A program made the translations under genes and the position numbers. Source: Pseudomonas frederiksbergensis (lineage in GTDB: Bacteria; Pseudomonadota; Gammaproteobacteria; Pseudomonadales; Pseudomonadaceae). Taken from it: a stretch of 64,000 nt of DNA. The notes under the pieces were generated by a model. It had not been told where the DNA came from, did not search any database, and worked only from the letters and a program-made list of their open reading frames with translations. Positions 50,590-59,781 of this stretch are shown here, piece by piece (within the stretch, counting starts at the first letter, position 1; each line of letters opens with the position of its first letter). Where the stretch lies: assembly GCF_035751725.1 (NCBI RefSeq), contig NZ_CP142104.1, positions 5,766,001-5,830,000 on the forward strand, read 5' to 3'.

Positions 50590-51561
50590 ATGACACGCTC
50601 TCTCTCTTCCGCTTCGCCAACCAACCGACCTCGCGCCTGGAGCGCAGTGGCAGCCTTGTTGCTCAGCCTGATGCTGGCGCCAAGCGCCGCCTTCGCTGAT
50701 GCCCAGGCGCCCGCCACGACACCGGCCACCACGCCTACGGCCGCCCAGGCACCCGCCGACCCGGCCGCCCCCGTTGCGACGCCCGTGGCCACCGATCCGG
50801 CCCAGGCCGTCGAGGCCGACACTCCCCAAGTGCTCGAAGCGGACAATACCCTGGGCATGGCCCACGACCTGTCGCCCTGGGGCATGTACAAGAACGCCGA
50901 CGTGGTCGTCAAAGCCGTGATGATCGGCCTGGCCATCGCCTCGATCATCACTTGGACCATCTGGATCGCCAAGGGCTTCGAACTGCTGGGCGCCAAGCGC
51001 CGCCTGCGGGGTGAAATCGCCGCGCTGAAAAAAGCCGCCACGCTCAAGGAAGCCAGCACCACCGCCGGCAAGGAAGGCACCCTTGCCAACCTGCTGGTGC
51101 ATGACGCCCTCGAAGAGATGCGCCTGTCGGCCAACAGCCGCGAGAAGGAAGGCATCAAGGAGCGCGTCAGCTTCCGCCTCGAGCGCCTGGTCGCGGCCTG
51201 CGGTCGCAACATGAGCAGCGGCACCGGCGTGCTCGCTACCATCGGCTCCACCGCGCCGTTCGTCGGCCTGTTCGGTACCGTGTGGGGGATCATGAACAGC
51301 TTCATCGGCATCGCCAAGACCCAGACCACCAACCTCGCCGTCGTCGCCCCCGGCATCGCCGAAGCCTTGCTGGCGACCGCACTGGGGCTGGTTGCGGCCA
51401 TCCCGGCGGTGGTCATCTACAACGTCTTCGCCCGCTCCATTGCCGGCTACAAGGCCCAGGTTTCCGATGCTTCGGCCGAAGTCCTGCTGCTGGTCAGCCG
51501 CGATCTCGATCACCTGCCGCCCGAGCGTGGCTCGCAACCGCACATGGTGAAAGTGGGGTAA
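50590..51561 (+). CDS. exbB: TonB-system energiser ExbB
   Basis: 323 aa. It has a signal peptide (cleavage about AAFADA, residue 37), an Ala/Pro-rich periplasmic stretch (38-90) common in Pseudomonas ExbB, a first membrane helix (VVKAVMIGLAIASIITWTIW) and the MotA/TolQ/ExbB core with GVLATIGSTAPFVGLFGTVW and two more helices. With ExbD it uses the proton gradient to drive TonB. First gene of exbB-exbD-tonB. Iron (Fur) control is expected; the A/T-rich upstream region has only a partial Fur-like match. Confidence 0.95.
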   Translation: MTRSLSSASPTNRPRAWSAVAALLLSLMLAPSAAFADAQAPATTPATTPTAAQAPADPAAPVATPVATDPAQAVEADTPQVLEADNTLGMAHDLSPWGMYKNADVVVKAVMIGLAIASIITWTIWIAKGFELLGAKRRLRGEIAALKKAATLKEASTTAGKEGTLANLLVHDALEEMRLSANSREKEGIKERVSFRLERLVAACGRNMSSGTGVLATIGSTAPFVGLFGTVWGIMNSFIGIAKTQTTNLAVVAPGIAEALLATALGLVAAIPAVVIYNVFARSIAGYKAQVSDASAEVLLLVSRDLDHLPPERGSQPHMVKVG

Positions 51562-51567
51562 TCGGCC

Positions 51568-51996
51568 ATGGGCCTGCATTTGAAAGAAGGCGCAGACGAC
51601 GATCTGGCCGAGAACCACGAAATCAACGTCACGCCGTTCATCGACGTGATGCTGGTGTTGCTGATCATCTTCATGGTGGCCGCCCCGCTCGCCACCGTGG
51701 ACATCAAGGTTGACCTTCCGGCATCGACGGCCAAGCCATCGCCACGGCCGGAGAAACCGGTGTTCCTGAGCGTCAAGGCCGACCAGCGCCTGTTCCTGGG
51801 CGAAGAGGAAATCAAGGTCGAGAGCCTCGGCCCGACCCTGGACGCCAAGACCCAGGGCAAGAAAGACACAACGATCTTCTTCCAGGCCGACAAAGGCGTG
51901 GACTACGGCGACCTGATGAGCGTGATGGACGCCCTGCGCGGCGCCGGTTACCTGAAGGTCGGCCTGGTCGGACTCGAGACGGCGCCGAAGAAATGA
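51568..51996 (+). CDS. exbD: TonB-system energiser ExbD
   Basis: 142 aa. One membrane helix (PFIDVMLVLLIIFMVAAPLA) carries the essential Asp of the ExbD/TolR family, followed by a periplasmic domain. It lies 6 bp after exbB and overlaps tonB by 4 bp (ATGA), so the three are translationally coupled. Confidence 0.95.
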   Translation: MGLHLKEGADDDLAENHEINVTPFIDVMLVLLIIFMVAAPLATVDIKVDLPASTAKPSPRPEKPVFLSVKADQRLFLGEEEIKVESLGPTLDAKTQGKKDTTIFFQADKGVDYGDLMSVMDALRGAGYLKVGLVGLETAPKK

Positions 51997-52748
51997 TCAC
52001 GACGCGCCAAAAGCTGACGCGTTACAGCGGTAGCCTGGCCGTGGTGCTGGGCGTGCACGCGCTGGCCATCGCACTGACGCTGAACTGGACGACACGTGCG
52101 CCCATCGAGTTGCCGCCCCAGGCGATGATGGTCGAACTGGCCCCGGTTCCAGCACCGCCACCGCCTGCCCCGCCGAAAGTCGTCGCACCGCCGCAACCGC
52201 CCGAGCCGGTGGAAGAGCTGCCGCTGCCGAAACTGGCCGAAGCACCGAAGGCGGAAATCGCCGTGCCCAAGCCGGTCAAGCCCAAGCCGAAGCCTCAACC
52301 GCCCAAGCCCAAGCCGGTGGAGAAGAAGCCGGAGCCGCCGAAGGAAACACCATCGGAGCAAAAGCCCGCCGACACCCAGCCCACCCAGGCCCCCACCGAA
52401 AAGTCGGCGCAGCCGGCCCCAGGCCCTTCGCCCGCGCAAATGGCGGCCAAGGCCAGCTGGCAAGGCACGCTGCTGGCGCACCTGGGCAAATACAAGAAGT
52501 ACCCGGCGAGCGCCCAGGCACGCGGCAAGGAAGGCATGAACCGCTTGCGGTTCGTGGTGGATGCCGAGGGCAACGTCGTGTCCTTCGAACTGGTGGGCAA
52601 GTCAGGCAACGCCGATCTGGACCGGGCCACCCTGGAAATGATCCGTCGCGCCCAACCGCTGCCCAAGCCACCGGCCGACCTGTTGACCAACGGCACGGTC
52701 GAACTGACGGCGCCGTTCCTGTATTCCATCGACAAGCGTCGGCGCTGA
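51993..52748 (+). CDS. tonB: TonB energy-transducing protein
   Basis: 251 aa. It has an N-terminal membrane anchor (VVLGVHALAIALTLNW), a long Pro/Lys-rich spacer (about 45-145, repeated KPKP and PPKP units) and a C-terminal TonB domain (about 160-245) including YPASAQARGKEGMNRLRFVV and the SGNADLDRATLEMIRRAQPL helix. It spans the periplasm to outer-membrane receptors for siderophores and others. A terminator follows. Confidence 0.95.
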   Translation: MITTRQKLTRYSGSLAVVLGVHALAIALTLNWTTRAPIELPPQAMMVELAPVPAPPPPAPPKVVAPPQPPEPVEELPLPKLAEAPKAEIAVPKPVKPKPKPQPPKPKPVEKKPEPPKETPSEQKPADTQPTQAPTEKSAQPAPGPSPAQMAAKASWQGTLLAHLGKYKKYPASAQARGKEGMNRLRFVVDAEGNVVSFELVGKSGNADLDRATLEMIRRAQPLPKPPADLLTNGTVELTAPFLYSIDKRRR

Positions 52749-52759
52749 GCTCAAATTGC

Positions 52760-52790
52760 AAGCCCCTGTTCCAGGGGCTTCTTATTTTCT
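52760..52790 (+). terminator. Rho-independent terminator after tonB
   Basis: AAGCCCCTG, loop TTC, CAGGGGCTT, followed by a T-rich tail CTTATTTTCT. The 9-bp stem closes exbB-exbD-tonB. Confidence 0.88.
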
Positions 52791-52880
52791 GGCGAGTGTC
52801 GCACCGCGCCTCCAGTCTGATAACGTGCGTCTATCGATTGCAGCCGGTATGCTTGGCTCGCAACTTCACGGACGTTCGCC

Positions 52881-53801
52881 ATGACCCTCACAGAATTACG
52901 CTACATCGTGACCCTCGCCCAAGAGCAGCATTTCGGCCACGCGGCCGAACGTTGCCATGTCAGCCAGCCGACACTCTCGGTGGGCGTGAAAAAGCTTGAA
53001 GACGAACTCGGTGTGCTTATTTTCGAGCGCAGCAAAAGCGCGGTGCGCCTGACCCCGGTGGGTGAAGGCATCGTGGCACAGGCGCAAAAAGTGCTGGAAC
53101 AGGCACAGGGCATTCGCGAGCTGGCCCAGGCCGGCAAGAACCAGCTGACCGCCCCGTTGAAAGTCGGCGCGATCTACACCGTCGGGCCGTACCTGTTTCC
53201 GCACCTGATTCCACAACTGCACCGGGTCGCCCCGCAGATGCCGTTGTACATCGAAGAAAACTTCACCCACGTGCTGCGCGACAAGCTGCGCAACGGCGAG
53301 TTGGACGCGATCATCATCGCCCTGCCGTTCAACGAAGCCGACGTACTGACCTTGCCGCTCTACGACGAACCTTTCTACGTCCTGATGCCGGCCCAGCATC
53401 CCTGGACCCAGAAAAAAACCATCGACGCCGGCCTGCTCAACGACAAGAGCCTTTTGTTGCTCGGCGAAGGCCACTGCTTCCGCGACCAGGTGCTCGAAGC
53501 CTGCCCGACGCTGACCAAGGGCAGCGAAGGCGCCAAGCACACCACCGTGGAATCCAGCTCCCTGGAAACCATTCGCCACATGGTCGCTTCGGGCCTGGGC
53601 ATTTCGATCCTGCCGTTGTCGGCGGTGGATAGCCACCATTACTCCCCCGGCGTGATCGAAGTCCGCCCGCTGACGGCGCCGGTGCCGTTCCGTACCGTTG
53701 CCATCGCCTGGCGCGCCAGCTTCCCGCGACCCAAGGCCATCGAGATCCTCGCCGACTCGATCCGCCTGTGCTCCGTGGCCAAGCCGCCCGCCGCCAAGTA
53801 A
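52881..53801 (+). CDS. oxyR: Hydrogen-peroxide-sensing LysR regulator OxyR
   Basis: 306 aa. The N-terminal HTH is LRYIVTLAQEQHFGHAAERC and SQPTLSVGVKKLEDELG. The redox pair is Cys199 in GEGHCFRDQ and the second Cys in VLEACPT nine residues on, as in E. coli OxyR. Peroxide forms the disulfide and activates katB, ahpB/CF and related genes. recG begins 9 bp after its stop, so the two form an operon, as known for P. aeruginosa oxyR-recG. Confidence 0.97.
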   Translation: MTLTELRYIVTLAQEQHFGHAAERCHVSQPTLSVGVKKLEDELGVLIFERSKSAVRLTPVGEGIVAQAQKVLEQAQGIRELAQAGKNQLTAPLKVGAIYTVGPYLFPHLIPQLHRVAPQMPLYIEENFTHVLRDKLRNGELDAIIIALPFNEADVLTLPLYDEPFYVLMPAQHPWTQKKTIDAGLLNDKSLLLLGEGHCFRDQVLEACPTLTKGSEGAKHTTVESSSLETIRHMVASGLGISILPLSAVDSHHYSPGVIEVRPLTAPVPFRTVAIAWRASFPRPKAIEILADSIRLCSVAKPPAAK

Positions 53802-53810
53802 GCCGTTGCC

Positions 53811-55886
53811 ATGACTGAGCTGTCGAAAGTGCCGGTGACGACACTCAAGGGTGTCGGTGAAGCCATGGCCGAGAAACTGGCCAAGGTCGGCCTGGAAAAC
53901 CTCCAGGACGTGCTGTTTCACCTGCCGTTGCGCTATCAGGATCGCACCCGCGTGGTGCCCATCGGTCATTTACGGCCCGGGCAGGATGCCGTGGTGGAAG
54001 GCACCGTCAGCGGCGCCGACGTGGTCATGGGCCGGCGTCGCAGCCTGGTGGTGCGCCTGCAGGACGGCACCGGCGGGCTGAGTCTGCGCTTCTATCATTT
54101 CAGCAATGCGCAAAAGGAAGGCCTCAAGCGTGGCACCCGCGTGCGCTGCTACGGCGAGGCCCGGCCCGGTGCATCGGGGTTGGAGATCTATCATCCGGAA
54201 TACCGCGCCATCACCGGCGACGAACCGCCGCCCGTGGCGGAAACCCTGACGCCGGTCTACCCGCTCACCGAAGGCCTGACCCAACAGCGCCTGCGCCAGC
54301 TCTGCCAGCAGACGCTGACGATGCTGGGCCCCACCAGCCTGCCGGACTGGTTGCCCAAGGAGTTGGCGCGCGATTATCAACTTGCACCGCTGGCCGACGC
54401 GATTCGCTACTTGCATCACCCACCCGCCGACGCGGATGTGGAAGAACTCGCCCTCGGCCACCACTGGGCCCAGCATCGCCTCGCCTTCGAAGAGCTGCTG
54501 ACCCATCAGCTGTCCCAGCAACGCTTGCGCGAAAGCCTGCGCTCGCTGCGCGCCCCGGCGATGCCCAAGGCGACGAAACTGCCGGCGCGGTACCTGGCCA
54601 ATCTCGGTTTCACCCCCACCGGCGCGCAGCAGCGGGTCGGCAACGAGATCGCCTACGACCTGAGCCAGCCCGAGCCAATGCTGCGGTTGATCCAGGGCGA
54701 CGTTGGCGCGGGCAAGACCGTGGTCGCCGCCCTCGCCGCGCTGCAAGCCTTGGAAGCGGGCTACCAGGTGGCGTTGATGGCGCCCACCGAGATCCTGGCC
54801 GAACAACACTTCATCACCTTCCAGCGCTGGCTCGAACCCCTGGGCATCGAAGTCGCCTGGCTGGCCGGCAAGCTCAAGGGCAAGAACCGCGTCGCCGCCC
54901 TCGCGCAGATCGCCGAAGGCGCGCCGATGGTGGTCGGCACCCATGCGCTGTTCCAAGACGAGGTGCAGTTCAAGAACCTTGCCCTGGTGATCATCGACGA
55001 ACAGCACCGCTTCGGCGTCCAACAGCGCCTGGCCTTGCGGCAGAAAGGCGTCGGCGGGCGGATGTGCCCGCACCAATTGATCATGACCGCGACGCCGATC
55101 CCGCGGACCCTGGCGATGAGCGCCTACGCCGACCTCGACACTTCGATCCTCGACGAACTGCCCCCGGGCCGCACGCCGGTCAATACCGTGCTGGTTACCG
55201 ATACCCGACGAGTGGAAGTCATCGAGCGCGTGCGCAGCGCCTGCGCCGAGGGCCGGCAGGCCTATTGGGTTTGCACCTTGATCGAAGAGTCGGAAGAGCT
55301 GACTTGCCAGGCGGCCGAGACCACTTTCGAGGACCTCACCGCCGCGCTCGGCGAGCTGAAGGTCGGGTTGATCCACGGTCGCATGAAGCCCGCCGAAAAA
55401 GCAGCCGTGATGGCCGAATTCAAGGCCGGCGCCCTGCAGTTGCTGGTCGCCACCACCGTGATCGAAGTCGGCGTCGACGTCCCCAACGCCAGCCTGATGA
55501 TTATCGAAAACCCTGAGCGCCTGGGCCTGGCGCAGCTGCACCAGCTGCGTGGCCGGGTCGGCCGGGGCAGCGCCGCCAGCCATTGCGTGCTGCTGTACCA
55601 CCCGCCGCTGTCGCAGATCGGCCGCCAGCGCCTGGGCATCATGCGCGAAACCAACGACGGTTTTGTCATCGCCGAAAAAGACCTCGAACTGCGCGGCCCG
55701 GGTGAAATGCTCGGCACGCGCCAGACGGGTCTGCTTCAATTCAAGGTGGCCGACCTGATGCGCGACGCCGACCTGCTCCCGGCGGTACGCGATGCCGCCC
55801 AGGCGCTGCTGGAGCGCTGGCCCGACCATGTCAGCCCGTTGCTGGACCGCTGGCTGCGCCATGGGCAGCAATACGGCCAAGTGTGA
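53811..55886 (+). CDS. recG: ATP-dependent DNA helicase RecG
   Basis: 691 aa. A wedge/OB domain (about 55-150) precedes the SF2 helicase core with Walker A GDVGAGKTVVAALAALQA, DEQH (IIDEQHRFGVQQRLALRQ), TATPIPRTLA and motif VI QLRGRVGRG. RecG reverses stalled forks and moves Holliday junctions. It is coupled to oxyR, linking peroxide damage to repair. Confidence 0.97.
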   Translation: MTELSKVPVTTLKGVGEAMAEKLAKVGLENLQDVLFHLPLRYQDRTRVVPIGHLRPGQDAVVEGTVSGADVVMGRRRSLVVRLQDGTGGLSLRFYHFSNAQKEGLKRGTRVRCYGEARPGASGLEIYHPEYRAITGDEPPPVAETLTPVYPLTEGLTQQRLRQLCQQTLTMLGPTSLPDWLPKELARDYQLAPLADAIRYLHHPPADADVEELALGHHWAQHRLAFEELLTHQLSQQRLRESLRSLRAPAMPKATKLPARYLANLGFTPTGAQQRVGNEIAYDLSQPEPMLRLIQGDVGAGKTVVAALAALQALEAGYQVALMAPTEILAEQHFITFQRWLEPLGIEVAWLAGKLKGKNRVAALAQIAEGAPMVVGTHALFQDEVQFKNLALVIIDEQHRFGVQQRLALRQKGVGGRMCPHQLIMTATPIPRTLAMSAYADLDTSILDELPPGRTPVNTVLVTDTRRVEVIERVRSACAEGRQAYWVCTLIEESEELTCQAAETTFEDLTAALGELKVGLIHGRMKPAEKAAVMAEFKAGALQLLVATTVIEVGVDVPNASLMIIENPERLGLAQLHQLRGRVGRGSAASHCVLLYHPPLSQIGRQRLGIMRETNDGFVIAEKDLELRGPGEMLGTRQTGLLQFKVADLMRDADLLPAVRDAAQALLERWPDHVSPLLDRWLRHGQQYGQV

Positions 55887-55965
55887 GCACGCGCTCAGTT
55901 TTCTGGACGCGCCTTCTGGACAAGCTGGTTATACTGACCCACTTGTAGGAAAACGGATACAGACC

Positions 55966-57363
55966 ATGACTGAAGCTGCCCTCGTCCCCGAAACCCCGCA
56001 CGCTCCGTCTGTTATTCGGCAATTGCTCGAGAAACTGGGCATCGCCTTTGACGAAGTCATCGAGCGGCCGGGCCTCAACCCCGCTCGCAAAGTGCAGGCC
56101 GTGCTGTTGCATGATGCCGTCGGCGCGCTCATGGTCCTGTTTCCGCAAAGCCAGTTGCTGGACCTCAACCGCTTGGCCGAACTCACTGGCCGCAAGCTCA
56201 CGGCGGTGCCGACCGAGCGCCTTGAACGCATGCTCGGCAAACACAGCCTGAGCCTGCTGCCCGGCCTGCCCGCGCTGACCAGTTCGCCCTGCCTGTACGA
56301 AGAAGGCCTGCTGCGCGAGCCCAAGCTGCTGATCAACTCGGGCGAGCCGGGGCTGCTGCTGGAAGTCACCAGCGAAGCGTTCAAGACCATGCTCACCAAG
56401 GCCAGCGCCGCGACGTTCGGCGAGCCGTTGAGCAATATCACGCCCAACCTGGACCGCCCGGACGACGACCGCAAGGAAATCACCCTGGCCGTGCAGGCGT
56501 TCACCGCGCGGCGCATCCAGCAACGGCTGGAAGAAACCATCGAAATCCCGCCGCTGGCTGAAACCGCGCAAAAAATCATCAAGCTGAGGGTCGACCCCGA
56601 CGCCACCATCGACGACATTACCGGCGTCGTTGAAACCGACCCTGCCCTGGCCGCCCAAGTGGTGAGCTGGGCCGCATCGCCGTATTACGCATCACCGGGC
56701 AAGATTCGTTCGGTGGAGGACGCCATCGTCCGCGTGCTTGGCTTCGACCTGGTGATCAACCTGGCCCTGGGCCTGGCGCTGGGCAAGACCTTGAGCCTGC
56801 CCAAGGATCACCCGCAACACACCACGCCGTACTGGCAGCAATCGATCTACACCGCCGCTGTCATCGAAGGCCTGACCCGCGCCATGCCCCGCGCCCAGCG
56901 CCCGGAAGGCGGCCTGACCTACCTGTCGGGCCTGCTGCACAACTTCGGCTACCTGCTGCTGGCCCACGTGTTCCCGCCGCACTTCTCGCTGATCTGCCGG
57001 CACCTGGAGGTCAACCCGCACCTGTGCCACAGCTACGTGGAGCAACACCTGCTGGGCATCAGCCGCGAGCAGATCGGTGCCTGGCTGATGCGCTACTGGG
57101 ACATGCCCGACGAACTGGCCACCGCCCTGCGCTTCCAGCACGACCCCCACTACGATGGCGAATACGCCGCCTACCCGAACCTGGTATGCCTGGCCGTACG
57201 CCTGCTGCGCTCACGCAGCATCGGCTCCGGCCCCGACGAAGACATCCCGGATGCGCTGCTCGATCGCGTCGGGCTGACTCGGGAAAAGGCCAATGATGTG
57301 GTGAGCAAGGTGCTTGAGGCCGAAGTACTGCTGCGGGAACTGGCTTCGCAGTTCAGCCATTGA
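55966..57363 (+). CDS. YbaK/ProRS-like domain fused to an HDOD signalling domain
   Basis: 465 aa from the ATG at 55966; a longer frame would start inside recG. Residues 10-150 resemble the YbaK/aminoacyl-tRNA deacylase fold (IAFDEVIERPGLNPARKVQA, then MVLFPQSQLLDLNRLAELTG), though a catalytic Lys is not certain. Residues about 195-400 are HDOD (IPPLAETAQKIIKLRVDPDA, LTYLSGLLHNFGYLLL). HDOD proteins are often regulators. A TATACT at 55931 may be a -10 box. The matching PAO1 gene is PA5346 by position. The function is unknown. Confidence 0.82.
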   Translation: MTEAALVPETPHAPSVIRQLLEKLGIAFDEVIERPGLNPARKVQAVLLHDAVGALMVLFPQSQLLDLNRLAELTGRKLTAVPTERLERMLGKHSLSLLPGLPALTSSPCLYEEGLLREPKLLINSGEPGLLLEVTSEAFKTMLTKASAATFGEPLSNITPNLDRPDDDRKEITLAVQAFTARRIQQRLEETIEIPPLAETAQKIIKLRVDPDATIDDITGVVETDPALAAQVVSWAASPYYASPGKIRSVEDAIVRVLGFDLVINLALGLALGKTLSLPKDHPQHTTPYWQQSIYTAAVIEGLTRAMPRAQRPEGGLTYLSGLLHNFGYLLLAHVFPPHFSLICRHLEVNPHLCHSYVEQHLLGISREQIGAWLMRYWDMPDELATALRFQHDPHYDGEYAAYPNLVCLAVRLLRSRSIGSGPDEDIPDALLDRVGLTREKANDVVSKVLEAEVLLRELASQFSH

Positions 57364-57389
57364 TGGCCGGCTGGGAGTGGAGCCTTTTT

Positions 57390-57418
57390 GTGGCAGGGGG
57401 GTTGGCTTCCCCCGCCAC
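57390..57418. repeat. REP-type inverted repeat
   Basis: GTGGCAGGGGGGTTGGCTTC...CCCGCCAC pairs GTGG(C)-GGGGG with CCCCC-GCCAC around a GGC loop. It lies between converging genes and follows a short T-run. Confidence 0.7.
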
Positions 57419-57432
57419 CGATCCACAGCCAC

Positions 57433-58797
57433 TCAAGCCAGATAGCGGACGAACCAGCTTCCAAAGGTGCGGGGCAAAACTATGCCGGGTCGCCGCGTAA
57501 AACCGCTAACGACAATCCGTCCGTCTGACATTAGCGCCATGTCCTCGACAGTCGCCTCATAGTCTTCTTCGTTAAAAAGCACAAAGCCACTGCCATTGAA
57601 GGTCAGGTCCAACGAACCATCAGAGCGCAAACGCGCCGTCAGCGCTTTGTCTACTCCCGTGTCAATATAACCGGCCCTGCCGACAGTGCCCGCGGCGACG
57701 ATGGACCCGTCTGCCTGCCATGCGCAGCGATGCCAGTTATGCCCCTTATCCACTAACTTAGAGAACAGTGGCTGCCCGCTATTGAAAGCAAAATCGAGAA
57801 ATCCATCGTGAGTTAACACAAACATCAGACCCTGCCTGTCGTAGCCTTGGTCTGCGTCGGGCCAAGAATCCCCTGCAACAACAATCGCGCCGTCGCTTTC
57901 TCTCACCGCCAGCGCATTCGCATACGCGTAACGGAGATTCGGAACGGTCATAAAGCCCTTGCCGGCATTGAAACTGGTATCGAGACGTCCCGTTGCATCC
58001 AGACGCATCACATAAATACTGGAATCCAGAGTGTCGTTGCGATCTTCCCCGAAAACCAACACTTTGCCATCTGCTTGAAGGGCAACACCTTTGACAGTGG
58101 TACCGAAAAGGGGAATACCTGGCAACTCGATGTCCACGGATCCACTTCCGTTAAACGTGTCGTCAGGAGTGCCATCCGGGTTAAGACGAAGCACCACCCA
58201 GTGTGAACGGTTGATGCCGACATATACCAAACTGCGCAGAATGATCTTTCCATCCGGCTGCTCAACTGCAGAGGGGCCATTATCGGCTGAAGATCGCGTG
58301 GCCTGTGCGGAGGGTCCTCGGTCCTGCCACCTAAACGTCACCGGCCCATCTTCCCTACCTTCACCCCCTGGCTCAAAATGGAACGGAACCCAGCGCACAC
58401 CATCCTTGCCAAAGGCCGTATTCAGTTGCCCATCTTGTAAGAACCGCACGAGATAAAGACCGTAAGAACTGGTCACCTTCACCAGCCATCCACCATCAAT
58501 TAGGCCGCAGATGTCGATGATCTCGTCCAAACGTGCATCTAGGGAGAACTCCAGTACGCCCGTCCCGGCTCCACCAAACTCCCTATCGATCGACCCATCC
58601 TCGTTCACTTTCGCCAATCCGAAGGCGCCGGTTTTTTCCGGTAAGAGCACGGTGATCAGTAGCTTGTTGCCAGCTAGCGGCAGGATGGCTTGCGTGAAGT
58701 GGCCTCCTAATTCACCGGTCGGCCATTTCAACACCCCACCTTCGGCAAAGGTCGGGTCCAACGTACCTGAGTTTTCAGGGTGAGTGGATCGAGACAT
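57433..58797 (-). CDS. Delta-60 repeat (beta-propeller-like) protein
   Basis: 454 aa from the ATG at 58797; GGAG is 9 bases upstream, inside a longer frame from a TTG that is therefore rejected. Seven copies of the short motif LDxxFxxxG are spaced about 55-65 residues apart (LDPTFAEGG, IDREFGGAG, LNTAFGKDG, PDDTFNGSG, LDTSFNAGK, LDFAFNSGQ, LDLTFNGSG), with VALQADGKVLVFG-type strands between them. This is the delta-60 repeat pattern of large secreted or surface propellers. No signal peptide is visible. The base composition looks a little more A/T-rich than the neighbours. The function is unknown. Confidence 0.8.
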   Translation of the reverse strand: MSRSTHPENSGTLDPTFAEGGVLKWPTGELGGHFTQAILPLAGNKLLITVLLPEKTGAFGLAKVNEDGSIDREFGGAGTGVLEFSLDARLDEIIDICGLIDGGWLVKVTSSYGLYLVRFLQDGQLNTAFGKDGVRWVPFHFEPGGEGREDGPVTFRWQDRGPSAQATRSSADNGPSAVEQPDGKIILRSLVYVGINRSHWVVLRLNPDGTPDDTFNGSGSVDIELPGIPLFGTTVKGVALQADGKVLVFGEDRNDTLDSSIYVMRLDATGRLDTSFNAGKGFMTVPNLRYAYANALAVRESDGAIVVAGDSWPDADQGYDRQGLMFVLTHDGFLDFAFNSGQPLFSKLVDKGHNWHRCAWQADGSIVAAGTVGRAGYIDTGVDKALTARLRSDGSLDLTFNGSGFVLFNEEDYEATVEDMALMSDGRIVVSGFTRRPGIVLPRTFGSWFVRYLA

Positions 58798-58941
58798 GAT
58801 TTTGGCTCCTATCAAGAAATGAAATCCAATACGGATATCGAGTCATGGAGCCTTCAAACAGCCGCGCATACACCTGTCATTGCTGACAGTTCTTTCAACC
58901 ATTTAGGGATAAAAATTCAGTCTGCTAAGCCAAACCATTGC

Positions 58942-59325
58942 TCAAGACTTCGGCTTGGCCTTCTTCGGCTTCAAGTACTTGGTCAGCCCTTGGAACCAGA
59001 TCACCAGCGCCGGGTTGCCCTTGATCTGGATCGACTTGTCCTGGATCCCCGTCATGAACGCCAACTGCTTGTTCTTGGCCTGCATCGTGGCAAAGCCATA
59101 GGCAGCGTCCTTGAACGCGATGGCGAAGGCCGGCGTTGGATAAACACCCGACTGGCTGGTGATGCGCTGGTTCTTCACGGTGAAGTGCCGGGCAACCTTG
59201 CCGTCCAGGGTTTGCAGCTGGAACACCAGCTCTTTGTCGCCCAACTGCTGCTGGAACGCCGGATTGGTGCGGCTGGCCTTGCCCATCAACCACCCCAGCA
59301 TCCACAACAGGAAACGAAATTTCAT
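58942..59325 (-). CDS. Conserved hypothetical protein, possibly SCP2-like
   Basis: 127 aa from the ATG at 59325 (GAGG 8 bases upstream; a GTG two codons earlier is too close). A hydrophobic N-terminus (FRFLLWMLGWLMGKASRTNP) is followed by an alpha/beta domain with LQTLDGKVARHFTVKNQRIT and IKGNPALVIWFQGLTKYLK, which suggests a sterol-carrier (SCP2) type fold. The tail is Lys-rich. By position it matches PA5347. The fold is a guess from sequence pattern only. Confidence 0.65.
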   Translation of the reverse strand: MKFRFLLWMLGWLMGKASRTNPAFQQQLGDKELVFQLQTLDGKVARHFTVKNQRITSQSGVYPTPAFAIAFKDAAYGFATMQAKNKQLAFMTGIQDKSIQIKGNPALVIWFQGLTKYLKPKKAKPKS

Positions 59326-59578
59326 CGGCACAGCCTCGTGAGAAAAATGAACGGCTGGCGCAGTTTAGCGATTCTTCAGCGGAACGCCATCATCGAATCC
59401 GTTTAGCGGAAGATCGGCCATATTTTGCGCATGATGACTGCCAAGTCACGTTTAGAAGCGACATTCGCTTGACTTCAGGTCTATCGGACATTTCCTTCAA
59501 AACGGCGAGCTGTTCATGAACTAGGCAGCGCAACCGAGCGCGGCTAACCTCTGTTCGTCATCGCAAAAAACGGTGACA

Positions 59579-59685
59579 CGGACGTGCAAGTCCGGACTGG
59601 TACGCAATTGTTTATGGCTATTGATCGAGCATTTTTTTATGCTCGCGTCCGTTATGGCAATTGTGCGTGGGAGACCTTCGGGTCT
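59579..59685 (+). ncRNA. Hairpin-rich leader upstream of the DUF6124 gene (candidate structured RNA)
   Basis: Three hairpins lie in 107 bases: CGGAC-GTGCAA-GTCCG (59579-59594), CGAGCAT-TTTTTT-ATGCTCG (59626-59645, 7 bp) and AGACC-TTCG-GGTCT (59672-59685, a stable C(UUCG)G tetraloop). CAATTG at 59605-59610 can pair with CAATTG at 59658-59663, enclosing the second hairpin. The downstream gene has no clear ribosome site, so the structure may control its translation. I recall similar leaders before related genes in other pseudomonads, but cannot verify it. The remainder of 59332-59781 holds no gene I can support. Confidence 0.5.
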
Positions 59686-59781
59686 GCCGGCGGTACCGGA
59701 CCGGTCTTGCACACCTACGTACAGTTGCCACCTCTTCGAATGCAAGCGAAAGGATGTCGACCCCAACTCTGGTACATAGAT

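Noticed and set aside
53970..55880. A 636-codon frame antisense to recG
   Set aside because: Shadow of recG; Gln/Ala/Gly-rich low-information translation.
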